Assembly: GCA_029204225.1 (NCBI GenBank)
Contig: CM055106.1
Coordinates: 11,204,539-11,268,538 of the forward strand
Length of the DNA: 64,000 nucleotides
Reading direction: 5' to 3'
DNA from: Diphasiastrum complanatum
Lineage: Eukaryota > Streptophyta > Lycopodiopsida > Lycopodiales > Lycopodiaceae
Part shown: one piece after another, positions 1 through 10,069 of the stretch
Position numbering within the stretch: the stretch's first letter is position 1
How the letters are laid out: each line of letters opens with the position of its first letter
Translations under genes and position numbers: made by a program
Notes under the pieces: generated by a model
Databases searched by the model: none
What the model was told of the DNA's origin: nothing
Seen by the model: only the letters and a program-made list of their open reading frames with translations

Positions 1-388
1 TCTAGGCTTGTAGATCGTCAGAGACTTTGAAGGTGGTAAGTTGTGTCTGCACCAACAAAAGTACACTCAAAAGATCATTGAAGGCTTCAACATGCTTGAA
101 TGCAAAGGTGTGGCATTCCCATGATACCTGGAACAATGCTGAGCAAGGCAGATTGTCTGCAGACTCTCGAGGAAGAGGAACGAATGGCCAAAACACCCTA
201 TCGTAGGCTAATTGGATCATTGTTATATCTAGCAGACGACACCAGACCTGATATAGCATATGCAGTATACAAGCTGAGCCAATATAATCAGAACCCAGGA
301 TCGTTACATTGGAAGTTGGCAAAGAGAATACTACAATATCTCCAGGAAACGAAAGACTATGGACTGTGTTATTCAAAGGAAGCGGGAC
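1..388 (+). pseudogene. Ty1/copia reverse transcriptase / RNase H fragment
   Basis: The plus strand encodes the C-terminal part of a copia reverse transcriptase and the start of RNase H. The segment ending in FNMLECKG is followed by IPMIPGTMLSK, LIGSLLYLADDTRPDIAYAV, LSQYNQNPG, HWKLAKRILQYLQ and YGLCY, in the usual copia order. A frameshift near 100-115 separates the first piece from the rest, and the reading breaks off at about 388, where unrelated sequence begins with the motif CATTAGAGGAGTTCT. The 5' part of the element lies outside the window. It is a dead fragment of a retrotransposon polyprotein. Confidence in family is high; nothing suggests host function. Confidence 0.85.
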
Positions 389-420
389 ATTAGAGGAGTT
401 CTAAATATCAAAAAGACCCT
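388..420. repeat. Shared 33-bp terminal motif at a copia break point
   Basis: The sequence starting CATTAGAGGAGTTCT and running to AAAAAGACCC breaks the copia RNase H frame. Nearly the same stretch (one substitution visible, A to C) starts at 13192 and also abuts a copia RNase H fragment. Similarity stops after about 33 bp at both places, as expected for the terminus of a small family of mobile elements. I do not recognise the family and cannot find its other end. Confidence 0.45.
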
Positions 421-1659
421 TTGTAAAGATACTTTTATTTTTTTTCTTTAGTTTTGACCGTCACCAAGCCCAATCAAAATGCACAAATTTGAAATCTACG
501 TAACGTATTTCAAATTAACTGAGAAATAAAAATGCAATATAGAAAACTTTGAAATTTGTGTCCGGGCAGCATGGACATATCCCATTGCTTTCTTCTTCCT
601 GCCCGACATGTGCTAATCTGCCCGACGTCAATACCTCAAGTTAAATTTACTTGACTATGCTGGTTAATATAATGAGATTTTCTAACTATACTAGTTACAG
701 TTATAGAAATACAGTATGAACAGTTAAATAAAATATGGTATACGCAGTAACTGTGACTATGTTGGCATTCACATTAGATTAAATGTGATACGAAAAATTG
801 AAATTAAGTATCATATCAGAGAGATTTTTGGCACCCAAGCTTTGAAAATAGCAATGGCAAGGAGACCCAGATCTACCCAGTCTGTGATTCTTTACAATGA
901 GAAAGATGAAGCTAATAATTGAAAGCCAACAAAATATACGAAGAATTCATGGGTATTGCTGCATCCATCATCAAAGGCCAATTTTCGACAAAAGAAAAGA
1001 GCAAAAATGACATGCTAGTGTTCATAGGACACCAACTTTATTTGTTTGCAAGGATTTATCAGATGAGACTTTGTCAGATCTCATGGATCAAGGTTGGGAT
1101 AGTAAAACAAATAATGACATAGAATGCAGGAATTAAAAGTCCTCAATGATCTTTCGTTATCATATCGAAAAGAAAATGCTCAGTCTGACATTTAGCTACC
1201 AAAGATACAAGAAAATTGAAGGTACATGGCTACCACTGGATCAAGACTTTGAACTAAATGGTCACACAAACCGAATAGAGATAAGCATTATCTACAATGA
1301 GGAATATTTGACTATGGTTGAGGTGGAAGAGCATTGGAAGCTTGATTTTATCAGAACAGAGCTCATGCTATTACAAACCAATCTACCAACATATTTCAGT
1401 TCATAAAATGGAGCAACATTTGATATATCAATGTATATTTATCTATGAATTCTATACATGTATTTTTGTTCTATGCTATCTGTATTTGTTTTGATCTTAA
1501 TTTAGTATAACAACATCATCCTTTGCACCATCATCAATAACGGGAGGCTGAAGCCTTGCCTTAGCCAGTATACTCGGGATAATTTCTTGTCTGAATCTGT
1601 ACACCTGGCTTGATGTGTACTCATGAAGTGTAAACTGCAAGATAGACTCTACCGCTCCG
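421..1659. other. Unassigned AT-rich stretch
   Basis: No gene is recognised. Two short open frames on the plus strand (919-1122, and 1146-1406 with 86 codons containing WLPLDQDFELNGHTNRIE) read like peptide sequence rather than noise but match no family I know; they could be remnants of a gene or of the element whose end lies at 388. The G+C-rich word CTGCCCGA recurs at about 600 and 630 and again in the LTR-like repeats near 1690 and 19850. Confidence 0.3.
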
Positions 1660-2302
1660 AGCCTTGCCCAATTTTTTTTGGAAATCCTTATCGGGCAGAA
1701 TGGTCTGTGCCCGGGCCCTTCCGTAGTATGTTACACATGTAGTACGATATGCACTACATTAAGTTACACTTGTGCAATTCTATATGTACTATGTAATGGC
1801 CATTAGCAGGTCAATTACCACATAGAATCTGAGACCCCGACAACTGAAAGTGAGTGATGAATGTCCATAAGCTTTTGGATGACTTGATTATACGTGGTAA
1901 TGGCCCAACCATTGAAACGTCACGTAATTCTATTTCGCAAAAAAATTCAAGTAGCTATTTCATACATTTCTAAATGGGCATGAATTCATGGGGCTTATAT
2001 TATGCAATATAATATAAGCCCCAAAAATATCTAAAATTCATGCCAAAGGTTACATACACTCTTAATAAAAAAACAATAAGGCCAATCCAAGAAGGAGCAC
2101 GAGTTGGTTGCAAGCAGATCCCTTCGTGCAACACGCCTGGTTGGAGGTTGCACATAAGTGGGGAATGAGTAAAATATGAGTTTTAGATTAACATCATTTA
2201 TTGTCCTCATCTTCCTAACTCATTCTTGATTTTCAGATGTAGATGAGTAGAACACCTAGTTTATGTAGTCTAGTGGAAAATAAGTGAAGTTGTTTATTGT
2301 CC
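1660..2302 (-). repeat. LTR-like dispersed repeat, inverted copy of 19269-19900
   Basis: Read on the minus strand this stretch matches 19274-19900 over about 630 bp with small gaps: shared blocks include ACAATAAACAACTTCAC, the text around AACTAGGTGTTCTACTC, and CTGCCCGATAAGGATTTCC at the far end. At 19269 the repeat starts TGTTGGAAC directly after a purine run, which suggests a copia-type LTR. This copy lacks the first seven bases and carries a palindromic insertion at 1990-2022. Both copies are degenerate, so the event is old. Confidence 0.55.
1990..2022. repeat. Perfect 14-bp inverted repeat (hairpin)
   Basis: GGGGCTTATATTAT is followed by a 5-base loop and its exact reverse complement. 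The homologous place in the 19269-19900 copy has only a short palindrome (GGGGCTATAAGCC when read in the same orientation), so this copy has gained about 18 bp symmetrically inside the arm. Confidence 0.8.
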
Positions 2303-2366
2303 CATGACTACGGACAACGTTGACAAAAGAACAACACTGGCAGTTCCAGAAATTATATCTACTAGC
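2303..2366 (-). repeat. Short dispersed repeat matching 18338-18398
   Basis: The minus strand reads AGTAGATATAATTTCTGGAA and then TTGTCAACGTTGTCC and AGTCATGGG, matching 18338-18398 on the plus strand with few differences. In this copy it is joined directly to the 1660-2302 repeat, whereas near 18.4 kb about 875 bp separate the two blocks. It is probably part of the same old element. Confidence 0.5.
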
Positions 2367-2368
2367 TT

Positions 2369-2696
2369 TGCCTTTACTTGAGGGCAGCCTCCGAGATTCG
2401 TAAGACACCTTCGGCGGCACCTTCAGGATTCTGTTTTTACCTGTAGGACACCTTCGGCTTTTGTAGGACAAGTGTCGCATTTTTCGCCCTAATTGTTGCC
2501 CGTCAAAAACCCCCTGTAAAAACATAGTGTCGGATTTTTGCATTCTTTTTCGGCTGGGAAAAACAAACTGTAGTGACAAAAATTGCAAATTGTTTAAAAA
2601 CAATTCATTTTTCTACAGGTTACATTTGAGAGAGTAAATATTTGGAGAACGAAGGAGGGCTGTTGGAATGAGTAGGAGTTAGATTAAATTCCAACA
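2369..2696 (-). repeat. 3' LTR (328 bp) of an old copia element
   Basis: The block runs TG...CA (plus-strand ends TGCCTTTACTTG and AAATTCCAACA) and has a second copy of exactly 328 bp at 12064-12391, about 8 percent diverged by eye. On the plus strand it is followed by CTCTCCCTT at 2697-2705, the complement of a polypurine tract, which makes it the 3' LTR of a minus-strand element. It contains repeated ACACCTTCGG words. No matching target duplication is visible at the outer ends. Confidence 0.7.
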
Positions 2697-3900
2697 CTCT
2701 CCCTTAAGCTAACTGCTATGAATCTGATCTGCAATTGAGATTTAACATACCTACTAAAGTAGAATGCTTATCTTTAGACAATGGCTTTGTCAAAATATCA
2801 GCCAACATACTGTCTGTATGACAGTAACTTAGTGGAACATCTTTACTTTGAACTTTCTCTCTAAGAAAATGGAATTGAACTTCTATATGCTTAGTTCTAC
2901 TATGAGTTCGTGGGTTCAGATATAGAGCTATGCAGCTCTGATTGTCGCATTGGAGTATTGTTGGATTGATCTGTGGGAATTGCAGATCCTGCAGCAGCCT
3001 TATTAGCCAGATTATATCCTTCATTGTTGATGTAGCTTCAACATATTCGCATTCTATGGAGGACAGAGAAATGCATTTTTGCTTTTTGTTGTTCCATGAG
3101 ATGGGTCCTCCTGCAAGAAAACAAATGTAGCCTGATTTGGATTTTCTGGTATCCATGTCTCCTGTCCAATCTGAATCTGAATAAGTGGTCAATGTGAGTG
3201 CAGCTTCTATATTGCCATTATAGCTCAAAGCATAGTGCTTTGTTGCTGAATGTACCTCAGTATTCTTTGCAGAGCTTTCCAGTGTTGTAGGCCTGGATTG
3301 GACATGTACTGAGACAATGTGCTTACTGCATATGCTAGATCAGGTCGTGTGCAGATCATAGAATACATAATTGATCCTATGACGGATTGATAAGGATACC
3401 TGCACATTTCTTGCTGATCTGCTTGAGTTTTGGGGCACATGTCTTTGGACAACTTAGCTCCTGGATCCATAGGTGTGTCTATGGGCTTGCAGTCCTCCAT
3501 GCCATATCTGCGAAGTACATTAGTCAGGTAGGATTCTTGGCTTATAGTTATCCTTATGTCTGCGCGATCTCTACTGATCTCCATACCAAGAAGGTAATGG
3601 ACTGGGCCTAAATCGGTAATATCAAAATTTGATGAAAGCATAGATTTGGTTTTCTGTAATAACTGATTTGAATTGTTGATAATTAAAGAATCATCAACGT
3701 ATAATGTTATTATGACATAGCTTGACTCTTTATGCCTGAGATACACATTGCAATCTGCGGAGTAAGAAGTAAAATTGTGCTGCAACAAGAAGTAATTAAT
3801 TCTGTCATACCAGGCCCTGGGAGCTTGCTTAAGGCCACATAAAGCCTTATGCAATTTACATACCAGATGCTCCTTGCCTTGAAGGATGTAACCTTCTGGT
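2697..3900 (-). pseudogene. Copia pol fragment (RT C-terminal half + RNase H), 3' part of a split element
   Basis: Two overlapping minus-strand frames encode the end of a copia polyprotein. 3225-3900 has [31 protein letters not shown], the catalytic box [19 protein letters not shown] and [14 protein letters not shown]. 2716-3228, in another frame, has YSDSDWTGD, SLSSIECEYV, CDNQSCIAL, RTKHIEVQFHFLREKV and ADILTKPL, which is RNase H. A frameshift near 3226 joins the two. The fragment stops exactly at the 5' edge of the young copia insertion at 3901 and continues beyond it at 10933 with the upstream RT segment, so this is one element split by insertion. It is inactive. Confidence 0.9.
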
Positions 3901-4762
3901 TGATAAATTTTACAGTTTTTAGGACAATAATGATTGTACTTTACAATCATAGAGAGTTATTGGTTGCTTAATCAATGAATCTATCAAGTTCTACACATTA
4001 GATCTTGATCTAGATTCACTACACTTGGATTTAAGCAAGAGCAATGGATCAACACATCATTTTTTAGTGAGAGCGGCTTCACACGTGTGGAGTACTGTCC
4101 ACTGTACGGCCTGCACCTGAAACAACAAGTACAATGATACTAGATAGCAATCATGCATAAAAATCACAAGACAAATGACTAGAAATCTCACAAAAGTGTA
4201 GAGTGCAAAAGTCTCATCAATTTTCTTAGCAAAATGATGATCCTTTTATGGATCAAGTACATCCATGAGTCTGGTACAGTCCAGCAGGCCTTCACACGTG
4301 TGAAGAGTGCCACATCACTCATATCTATCCATTTGATCCATCCTTGATCCTTATCCAATAGTTGACCTTCTAGAATATGACTAAAATCCAAAAAGCTAGT
4401 CTCCTAGAATATAGGAATATTCCCTACAAAATAGGATCTAAGGAAAATGGTCAACTCTTATCTTCTAGTACTCTATACACACATGTGAACATCCACTTGC
4501 CATGTGGGAGCATTTACTCATGCACATGCAAGGAAAAGCTAATTTGTAGGTGACTAGTCAACTTGACTAAAAACTAGTCATTTCATGTTCACACTAACTA
4601 GAATGATACAAAATCAATTTGGATATATACAAACATGAAAAGTACATCCTTTCACACATGGGAACATGCTCCACACGTGTGAAATCATATCATCAACATA
4701 TTCTAATGTTTGATCAATATTTACATGAACCAATGTCAAGTGAGAAGTGACAATTTTCAACA
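3901..4762 (-). repeat. 3' LTR of the young copia element (862 bp)
   Basis: TG...CA block preceded by CTGGT and followed by the polypurine tract complement. It carries three CACACGTGTG palindromes (4080-4089, 4293-4302, 4672-4681), a motif also found in LTRs of other families here. A 67-codon open frame inside the LTR (4188-4391, minus) recurs in every copy and has no recognisable domain; I treat it as incidental. Confidence 0.95.
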
Positions 4763-4775
4763 CTCCTCCTCACTT
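4763..4775 (-). other. Polypurine tract of the young copia element
   Basis: On the minus strand AAGTGAGGAGGAG lies between the TAG stop of gag-pol (4776-4778) and the first base of the 3' LTR. This is the expected primer for plus-strand DNA synthesis. Confidence 0.9.
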
Positions 4776-7700
4776 CTAACTTGGCAAATCTAGTGTACAT
4801 CTATCTACAATTCCAAGAGCATATCTTAACTTAAAAAATGGATCTTTGGACAATGGTTTGGTTAAGATATCAGCTATGCATTCGGATGATGGTACATGAT
4901 GTAGTTGCACTTCCTTGGATTGTACCTTCTCCCTCACAAAGTGGTGAGCTATCTCAATATGCTTTGTTCTAGCATGGAAGATAGGATTTGAAGCAATTTG
5001 TTGAGAAGCTTGATTGTCACAAAATATGTAAGGGATCTCCTCGGCCTCTAGCACATGTAGTTCCATCAAGAGTCTTCTTAGCCATAAGAGCTCTTTGGTT
5101 GTTGAAGTCAATGCCTTGTACTCGGCTTCACAAGAAGATAGTGAGATTGTATCTTGCTTTTTGGAAAGCCAAGATATCACTCCTCCACAAAGAAATGTTG
5201 CAAATGCACTAATGGACTTCCTATCCATCTTGTCACCTGCAAAATCTGAATCCGAGTAGGCTCTCAAGTGCAAGTTAGATCCTTCATAAAGTATACCAAA
5301 AAATCTAGTACTAGAAACATATCTAAGTACTCTCTTGGCACTTTTCCAATGATGAATTAAAGGAGCTTGCATACTTTGACTCAACTTGCTTACACAAAAA
5401 CTTAAGTCAGGTCTAGTGATGGTTAAATAGATTAGAGAGCCTATAAGCTTCCTAAAGGGAGTGATGTCCTCAAAGGATGCTTCATCACCTTCATTAGTTG
5501 CTTTCACAACATGCTCCATAGGGGTGTCAATCCCCTTACAATCTTTCATACCAAATCTTTCAAGAATGGAAGTAGCATACTTAGATTGACTTATGAAAGT
5601 ACAATTGCTACTTCTAGACACTTCTATCCCAAGTATAAACTTTAGGAAGCCTAGATCTACCATCTTGAACTCACTAGATAAGTCAACTTTTACTTTGCCT
5701 ATGCCATCATCATCATTTCCTGTCATAATGATGTCATCAACATAAAGAACCAAAATGATGATCTTTCCTTCATTACATTTGAAATATAAAGAAGGTTCAT
5801 AAGCACTTAGTACAAAGCCAAGGGAATAGAGAAAATCATGCAACCTAGAGTACCAAGCTCTAGGTGCTTGCTTCAAGCCATATAGGCTCTTCCTTAAGTA
5901 GCACACCTTTTGCTCCTCACCAATCTTGATGAAGCCCTCGGGTTGCATCATGTAGATTTCCTCTTCTAAGAAGCCATTCAAGAAGGCATTTGTCACATCC
6001 ATTTGGTAGAGATCCCATTTGAACAAAGTAGCAATGCAAATGATTAATCTAATAGTTACAAGCTTAGCTACAGGTGCAAATGTTTCTTCATAATCCAATC
6101 CTTTTATTTGAAGAAATCCCTTAGCAACAAGCCTAGCTTTGTATTTACTAATAGATCCATCTTGATTGTACTTAATTCTATAAATCCACTTACATGCAAG
6201 TGGTTTCTTTCCTCTTGGAAGATTTACAAGATTCCAAGTATGATTTTCTTCTAATGCATCATACTCTACTTGCATTGCATCTCTCCAAACTTTAGATTTA
6301 CATGCTTCTTCAAAAGATGATGGTTCTTCAATCAATGTAGCTAAAAAAGAGTAAGAGGTAGAAGATGTAGAGCCTTCCTTTTGCTTTCCCTTGTCCACAT
6401 AGGTAAGCCTTGAGGGCTCGGCCTTGCTCCTTGATGATCTTCTTGGCCCCTTTTGACTTGGATCCAAATCTCCATCCTCGGGTTTGTCATGATCCTCCTC
6501 GGGTTTGTCAAGATCCTCCTCGGATTTGTCAAGATCTTCAATGCACAATGGGTTAGATCCATTTGACAAGCTCTTAGCAAATTGTGACTCATCAAAAAGT
6601 ACATCCTTGCTTACCTTTACTTTCTTGGATGTAGGATCATATATCCTATATCCCTTGCTATTTTCTCCATAGCCAACAAAGATTCCTTTGAAGGAGGTAG
6701 CATCTTCTTTCCTTCTAGTCTCCAAAGGAATGTGTACATAACAAGTACATCCAAAGATCTTAAAATATTTTACATTGGGTTTCTTATCAAACAAGGCTTG
6801 ATAAGGTGAGATCCCATCTATAGCACTACTAGGAAGTCTATTACACAAATAATTAGCACATGTTATGGCTTCTCCCCAAAATGAGATGGGAAGTGATGCA
6901 TCAAGCCTCAAGGACTTTGCACACTCACATAGACTCCTATTTTTCCTCTCGGCCACCCCATTTTGTTGAGGGGTGTAGGAACAAGTGTATTGTAACTTAA
7001 TACCATTGATCTCACAAAAGTCTTTCATTTTATTGGAGGTGTACTCTCCTCCATTATCACATCTTAGTGCTTTGATAGAAGTACTAAGTTGTTTCTCTAC
7101 TAGAGACTTGAACTTAATGAAAGCTTCATAAACAAGATTTTTCTTTGATAGTAACTCAATCCATGTGAATCTAGTACAATCATCTATAAAAGTTACATAC
7201 ATCAAGGCACCTCCATTACTTGCATGTGAAAAACTATGTACATCAGAATGTATGAGATCCAAGGGAGAGAGAGATCTTGATGAAGATTTCTTGTAAGAAG
7301 ATTTGTGTGACTTTGCAAGGCCACATGCCTCACACATTTTTCCACACTTCTTGAAAGCTCTTGGTAGGCCGAGAGCTAGTTCCTTGCTTGCCATTGACTC
7401 CATAGATTGAAGATTAGGATGGCCTAATCTCTTATGCCAAAGCTCCACTTGAGTTAGCTCCTCCCTAGCCAAGTTCACACTTTCACTTGCAACATTAGCA
7501 TCCAACTTGAAAAGTCTACCTTGCTTAATGCCACTAGCTATGCACTTATCATTTTTCAAGATGGAACAAACTCCATTCTTGAAATGTACATCTAGTCCAT
7601 TGTCCATTAATTGTCCTACACTAAGCAAGTTTCTTGAAATGGTAGGAACATACAAAACATTATCTAGATCTATCCTTTTAGATGTGCCTAAACAAAGAGG

Positions 7701-8756
7701 TATAGATCCTATGCCATCTATCTTGCATGCTTGATCACTAGCAGTGTATATTGACTTCTTAGAGTCATTACAAGATAGAAGAGTAGAAAAATAATGCTTG
7801 TTAAAGGACATGTGGGAACTAGCCCCACTATCTATCCACCATGTGTCTTGACTTGAAGTTGGTGTAGATGCAACCATTAAGGATGTGTTGAATCCATCCT
7901 CATATTCTTCCTCTTGAGCAATGTTCCCTTGATCTCCTTTGGCTTGTTGATTCTTCTTCAAGTAGCATTCTGAGGCAAAGTGTCCTTTCTTTCCACAAAA
8001 GAAACACTTTAGTTTTGCCTTGTTCTTCACTTTGCCTTTGGAGGTAGATCCTCCATTCTTCATCTCGGCCTCCTTGCCTTGATTTTTCTTGAATGGATTT
8101 TGCTTTTTCTTGCCTTTAGATGTAAAGTTAGCTTTCTCCTCTCCTCCATTAAGTGACATGCTATCCATTCTTGTCTTGAGGTGTAGAAGCCTACTCTCCT
8201 CGGCCACAAGAACATTGTGCAACTTTTCAATGGATGGAAGAGAGTCTTGAATGGCAAATGATTGGACTAAGTTGGTAAACTCATCACTTAGACCATTCAA
8301 AATGATTTGTACTAGTTCTTGATCTTGGATCTTCTCTCCTATTGCACTTAACTCCTTGTTAAGAGATTTGATCCTAAGAACATACTCTTGTCCACTCTCT
8401 CCACTTCCTTTCATGCTTTGGAAAACTTGATTTCTTAGCATGAGGATTCTTGAAGTATTGTTGGATTCATAAATGCTCTTTAATGAATCCCAAGCCTCTT
8501 TGGATGAGGTACAAGAAGACACCTCTTTCAAGAGGTCATTGCATACATTTAACTTTATGCAATGTAGAGCTAATCTTGCTCTCTTCTTGTATTTGGCTTG
8601 TTCTTGGGGAGTTTGAGGCTCTTCCTCTACTCCTTGAACTATGTCATATAGATCATGGATCACTAGGAGTGATTCCATTCTCACTTTCCAAATGGAATAA
8701 TTTGTGGAAGTGAGTCTCTCACTTGGTTCCATCAAATATCCACCCATGGATGACAT
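4776..8756 (-). CDS. Ty1/copia Gag-Pol polyprotein, intact
   Basis: A 1326-residue uninterrupted polyprotein in copia order. Gag occupies roughly residues 1-230 (SIWKVRMESLL, SKEAWDSLKSIYES). The zinc knuckle CFFCGKKGHFASEC lies at about 250-263 and binds genomic RNA. The aspartic protease active site WWIDSGASSHM is near 308. A GAG-pre-integrase segment LWHKRLGHPN precedes the integrase core, whose D, D and E fall in HSDVHSF (about 504), RCDNGGEYTS (about 567) and GVAERKN (about 603). Reverse transcriptase has [13 protein letters not shown] and the catalytic YVDD in LYVDDIIMTGND (about 1006). RNase H has YSDSDFAGD (about 1168) and TKHIEIAHHFVREKVQ. All catalytic motifs are present, and length is typical for plant copia. 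The ATG at 8756 opens the first Gag block, so I accept it. No frameshift separates gag from pol. Confidence 0.97.
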   Translation of the reverse strand: MSSMGGYLMEPSERLTSTNYSIWKVRMESLLVIHDLYDIVQGVEEEPQTPQEQAKYKKRARLALHCIKLNVCNDLLKEVSSCTSSKEAWDSLKSIYESNNTSRILMLRNQVFQSMKGSGESGQEYVLRIKSLNKELSAIGEKIQDQELVQIILNGLSDEFTNLVQSFAIQDSLPSIEKLHNVLVAEESRLLHLKTRMDSMSLNGGEEKANFTSKGKKKQNPFKKNQGKEAEMKNGGSTSKGKVKNKAKLKCFFCGKKGHFASECYLKKNQQAKGDQGNIAQEEEYEDGFNTSLMVASTPTSSQDTWWIDSGASSHMSFNKHYFSTLLSCNDSKKSIYTASDQACKIDGIGSIPLCLGTSKRIDLDNVLYVPTISRNLLSVGQLMDNGLDVHFKNGVCSILKNDKCIASGIKQGRLFKLDANVASESVNLAREELTQVELWHKRLGHPNLQSMESMASKELALGLPRAFKKCGKMCEACGLAKSHKSSYKKSSSRSLSPLDLIHSDVHSFSHASNGGALMYVTFIDDCTRFTWIELLSKKNLVYEAFIKFKSLVEKQLSTSIKALRCDNGGEYTSNKMKDFCEINGIKLQYTCSYTPQQNGVAERKNRSLCECAKSLRLDASLPISFWGEAITCANYLCNRLPSSAIDGISPYQALFDKKPNVKYFKIFGCTCYVHIPLETRRKEDATSFKGIFVGYGENSKGYRIYDPTSKKVKVSKDVLFDESQFAKSLSNGSNPLCIEDLDKSEEDLDKPEEDHDKPEDGDLDPSQKGPRRSSRSKAEPSRLTYVDKGKQKEGSTSSTSYSFLATLIEEPSSFEEACKSKVWRDAMQVEYDALEENHTWNLVNLPRGKKPLACKWIYRIKYNQDGSISKYKARLVAKGFLQIKGLDYEETFAPVAKLVTIRLIICIATLFKWDLYQMDVTNAFLNGFLEEEIYMMQPEGFIKIGEEQKVCYLRKSLYGLKQAPRAWYSRLHDFLYSLGFVLSAYEPSLYFKCNEGKIIILVLYVDDIIMTGNDDDGIGKVKVDLSSEFKMVDLGFLKFILGIEVSRSSNCTFISQSKYATSILERFGMKDCKGIDTPMEHVVKATNEGDEASFEDITPFRKLIGSLIYLTITRPDLSFCVSKLSQSMQAPLIHHWKSAKRVLRYVSSTRFFGILYEGSNLHLRAYSDSDFAGDKMDRKSISAFATFLCGGVISWLSKKQDTISLSSCEAEYKALTSTTKELLWLRRLLMELHVLEAEEIPYIFCDNQASQQIASNPIFHARTKHIEIAHHFVREKVQSKEVQLHHVPSSECIADILTKPLSKDPFFKLRYALGIVDRCTLDLPS

Positions 8757-9340
8757 TTTAGAATGAATGCTCTTTTAAAAATCACAAATATTTTTGAATT
8801 TTAAAAGATCTATGAAGTGGCCTAAAGCTTACTAGAATGCCTATAGGCTTGTCTCTATCAAACTAACACACAAGCTTGAATGATACTCAAAGATCTTACC
8901 AAAAATTTCTAGCTTTCACTCTCACAAAAAAAAATTGCTTTACACTTTTCTTAGAGATTTCACTTCAACTAAGGATCTGAACAAATCAGCCTCTTAGATC
9001 TGATCTTAGACTCTAAAAAGAAATGCTTCAATGATCCAAAACACTATTTGGTCATAGGCATTAGTTAGAATGAATCTAGATCAATACTATGCTTCAAAAA
9101 GCACCAAAAATGAACTAGTATTGTGATTTTGGGACCAAAAAACACAAAGTAACTTGAATTGAAAGTTGCTGTACGGTTTCACACGTGTGAAAAGTACATA
9201 CACAGCCTCCAAGTCGTTTTGATCCAAATGATTACAAGCTATCACTCTAGAAGAACTCGCCCTCACTAGTATTGGCCAAAAAACAAATTTTGCCAATGAT
9301 CTTTACAAGATTTATGATTCAATGATCACTCTCTTACTTA

Positions 9341-9352
9341 GCTCTGATACCA
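9341..9352 (-). other. Primer-binding site, initiator-Met tRNA
   Basis: The minus strand reads TGGTATCAGAGC immediately inside the LTR edge at 9353, the usual plant copia primer site complementary to the 3' end of initiator methionine tRNA. An identical copy lies at 10058-10069 beside the second LTR. Confidence 0.92.
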
Positions 9353-10069
9353 TGATAAATTTTACAGTTTTTAGGACAATAATGATTGTACTTTACAATC
9401 ATAGAGAGTTATTGGTTGCTTAATCAATGAATCTATCAAGTTCTACACATTAGATCTTGATCTAGATTCACTACACTTGGATTTAAGCAAGAGCAATGGA
9501 TCAACACATCATTTTTTAGTGAGAGCGGCTTCACACGTGTGGAGTACTGTCCACTGTACGGCCTGCACCTGAAACAACAAGTACAATGATACTAGATAGC
9601 AATCATGCATAAAAATCACAAGACAAATGACTAGAAATCTCACAAAAGTGTAGAGTGCAAAAGTCTCATCAATTTTCTTAGCAAAATGATGATCCTTTTA
9701 TGGATCAAGTACATCCATGAGTCTGGTACAGTCCAGCAGGCCTTCACACGTGTGAAGAGTGCCACATCACTCATATCTATCCATTTGATCCATCCTTGAT
9801 CCTTATCCAATAGTTGACCTTCTAGAATATGACTAAAATCCAAAAAGCTAGTCTCCTAGAATATAGGAATATTCCCTACAAAATAGGATCTAAGGAAAAT
9901 GGTCAACTCTTATCTTCTAGTACTCTATACACACATGTGAACATCCACTTGCCATGTGGGAGCATTTACTCATGCACATGCAAGGAAAAGCTAATTTGTA
10001 GGTGACTAGTCAATGATCTTTACAAGATTTATGATTCAATGATCACTCTCTTACTTAGCTCTGATACCA
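9353..10069 (-). repeat. Partial LTR plus duplicated leader (tandem LTR structure)
   Basis: 9353-10013 matches 3901-4560 of the 3' LTR but stops after GGTGACTAGTCA. The sequence then repeats the leader found at 9290-9352 (ATGATCTTTACAAGATTT through the primer-binding site) before the full LTR begins at 10070. In element orientation the order is therefore LTR, primer site, leader, truncated LTR, primer site, leader, gag. Short shared bases (CAA) at the join suggest microhomology recombination or template switching during reverse transcription. Confidence 0.9.

Noticed and set aside
4188-4391. 67-codon frame repeated identically at 9640-9843 and 10358-10561
   Set aside because: It lies inside the LTR copies of one element; identity reflects recent LTR duplication, and there is no domain or start context to support a protein.
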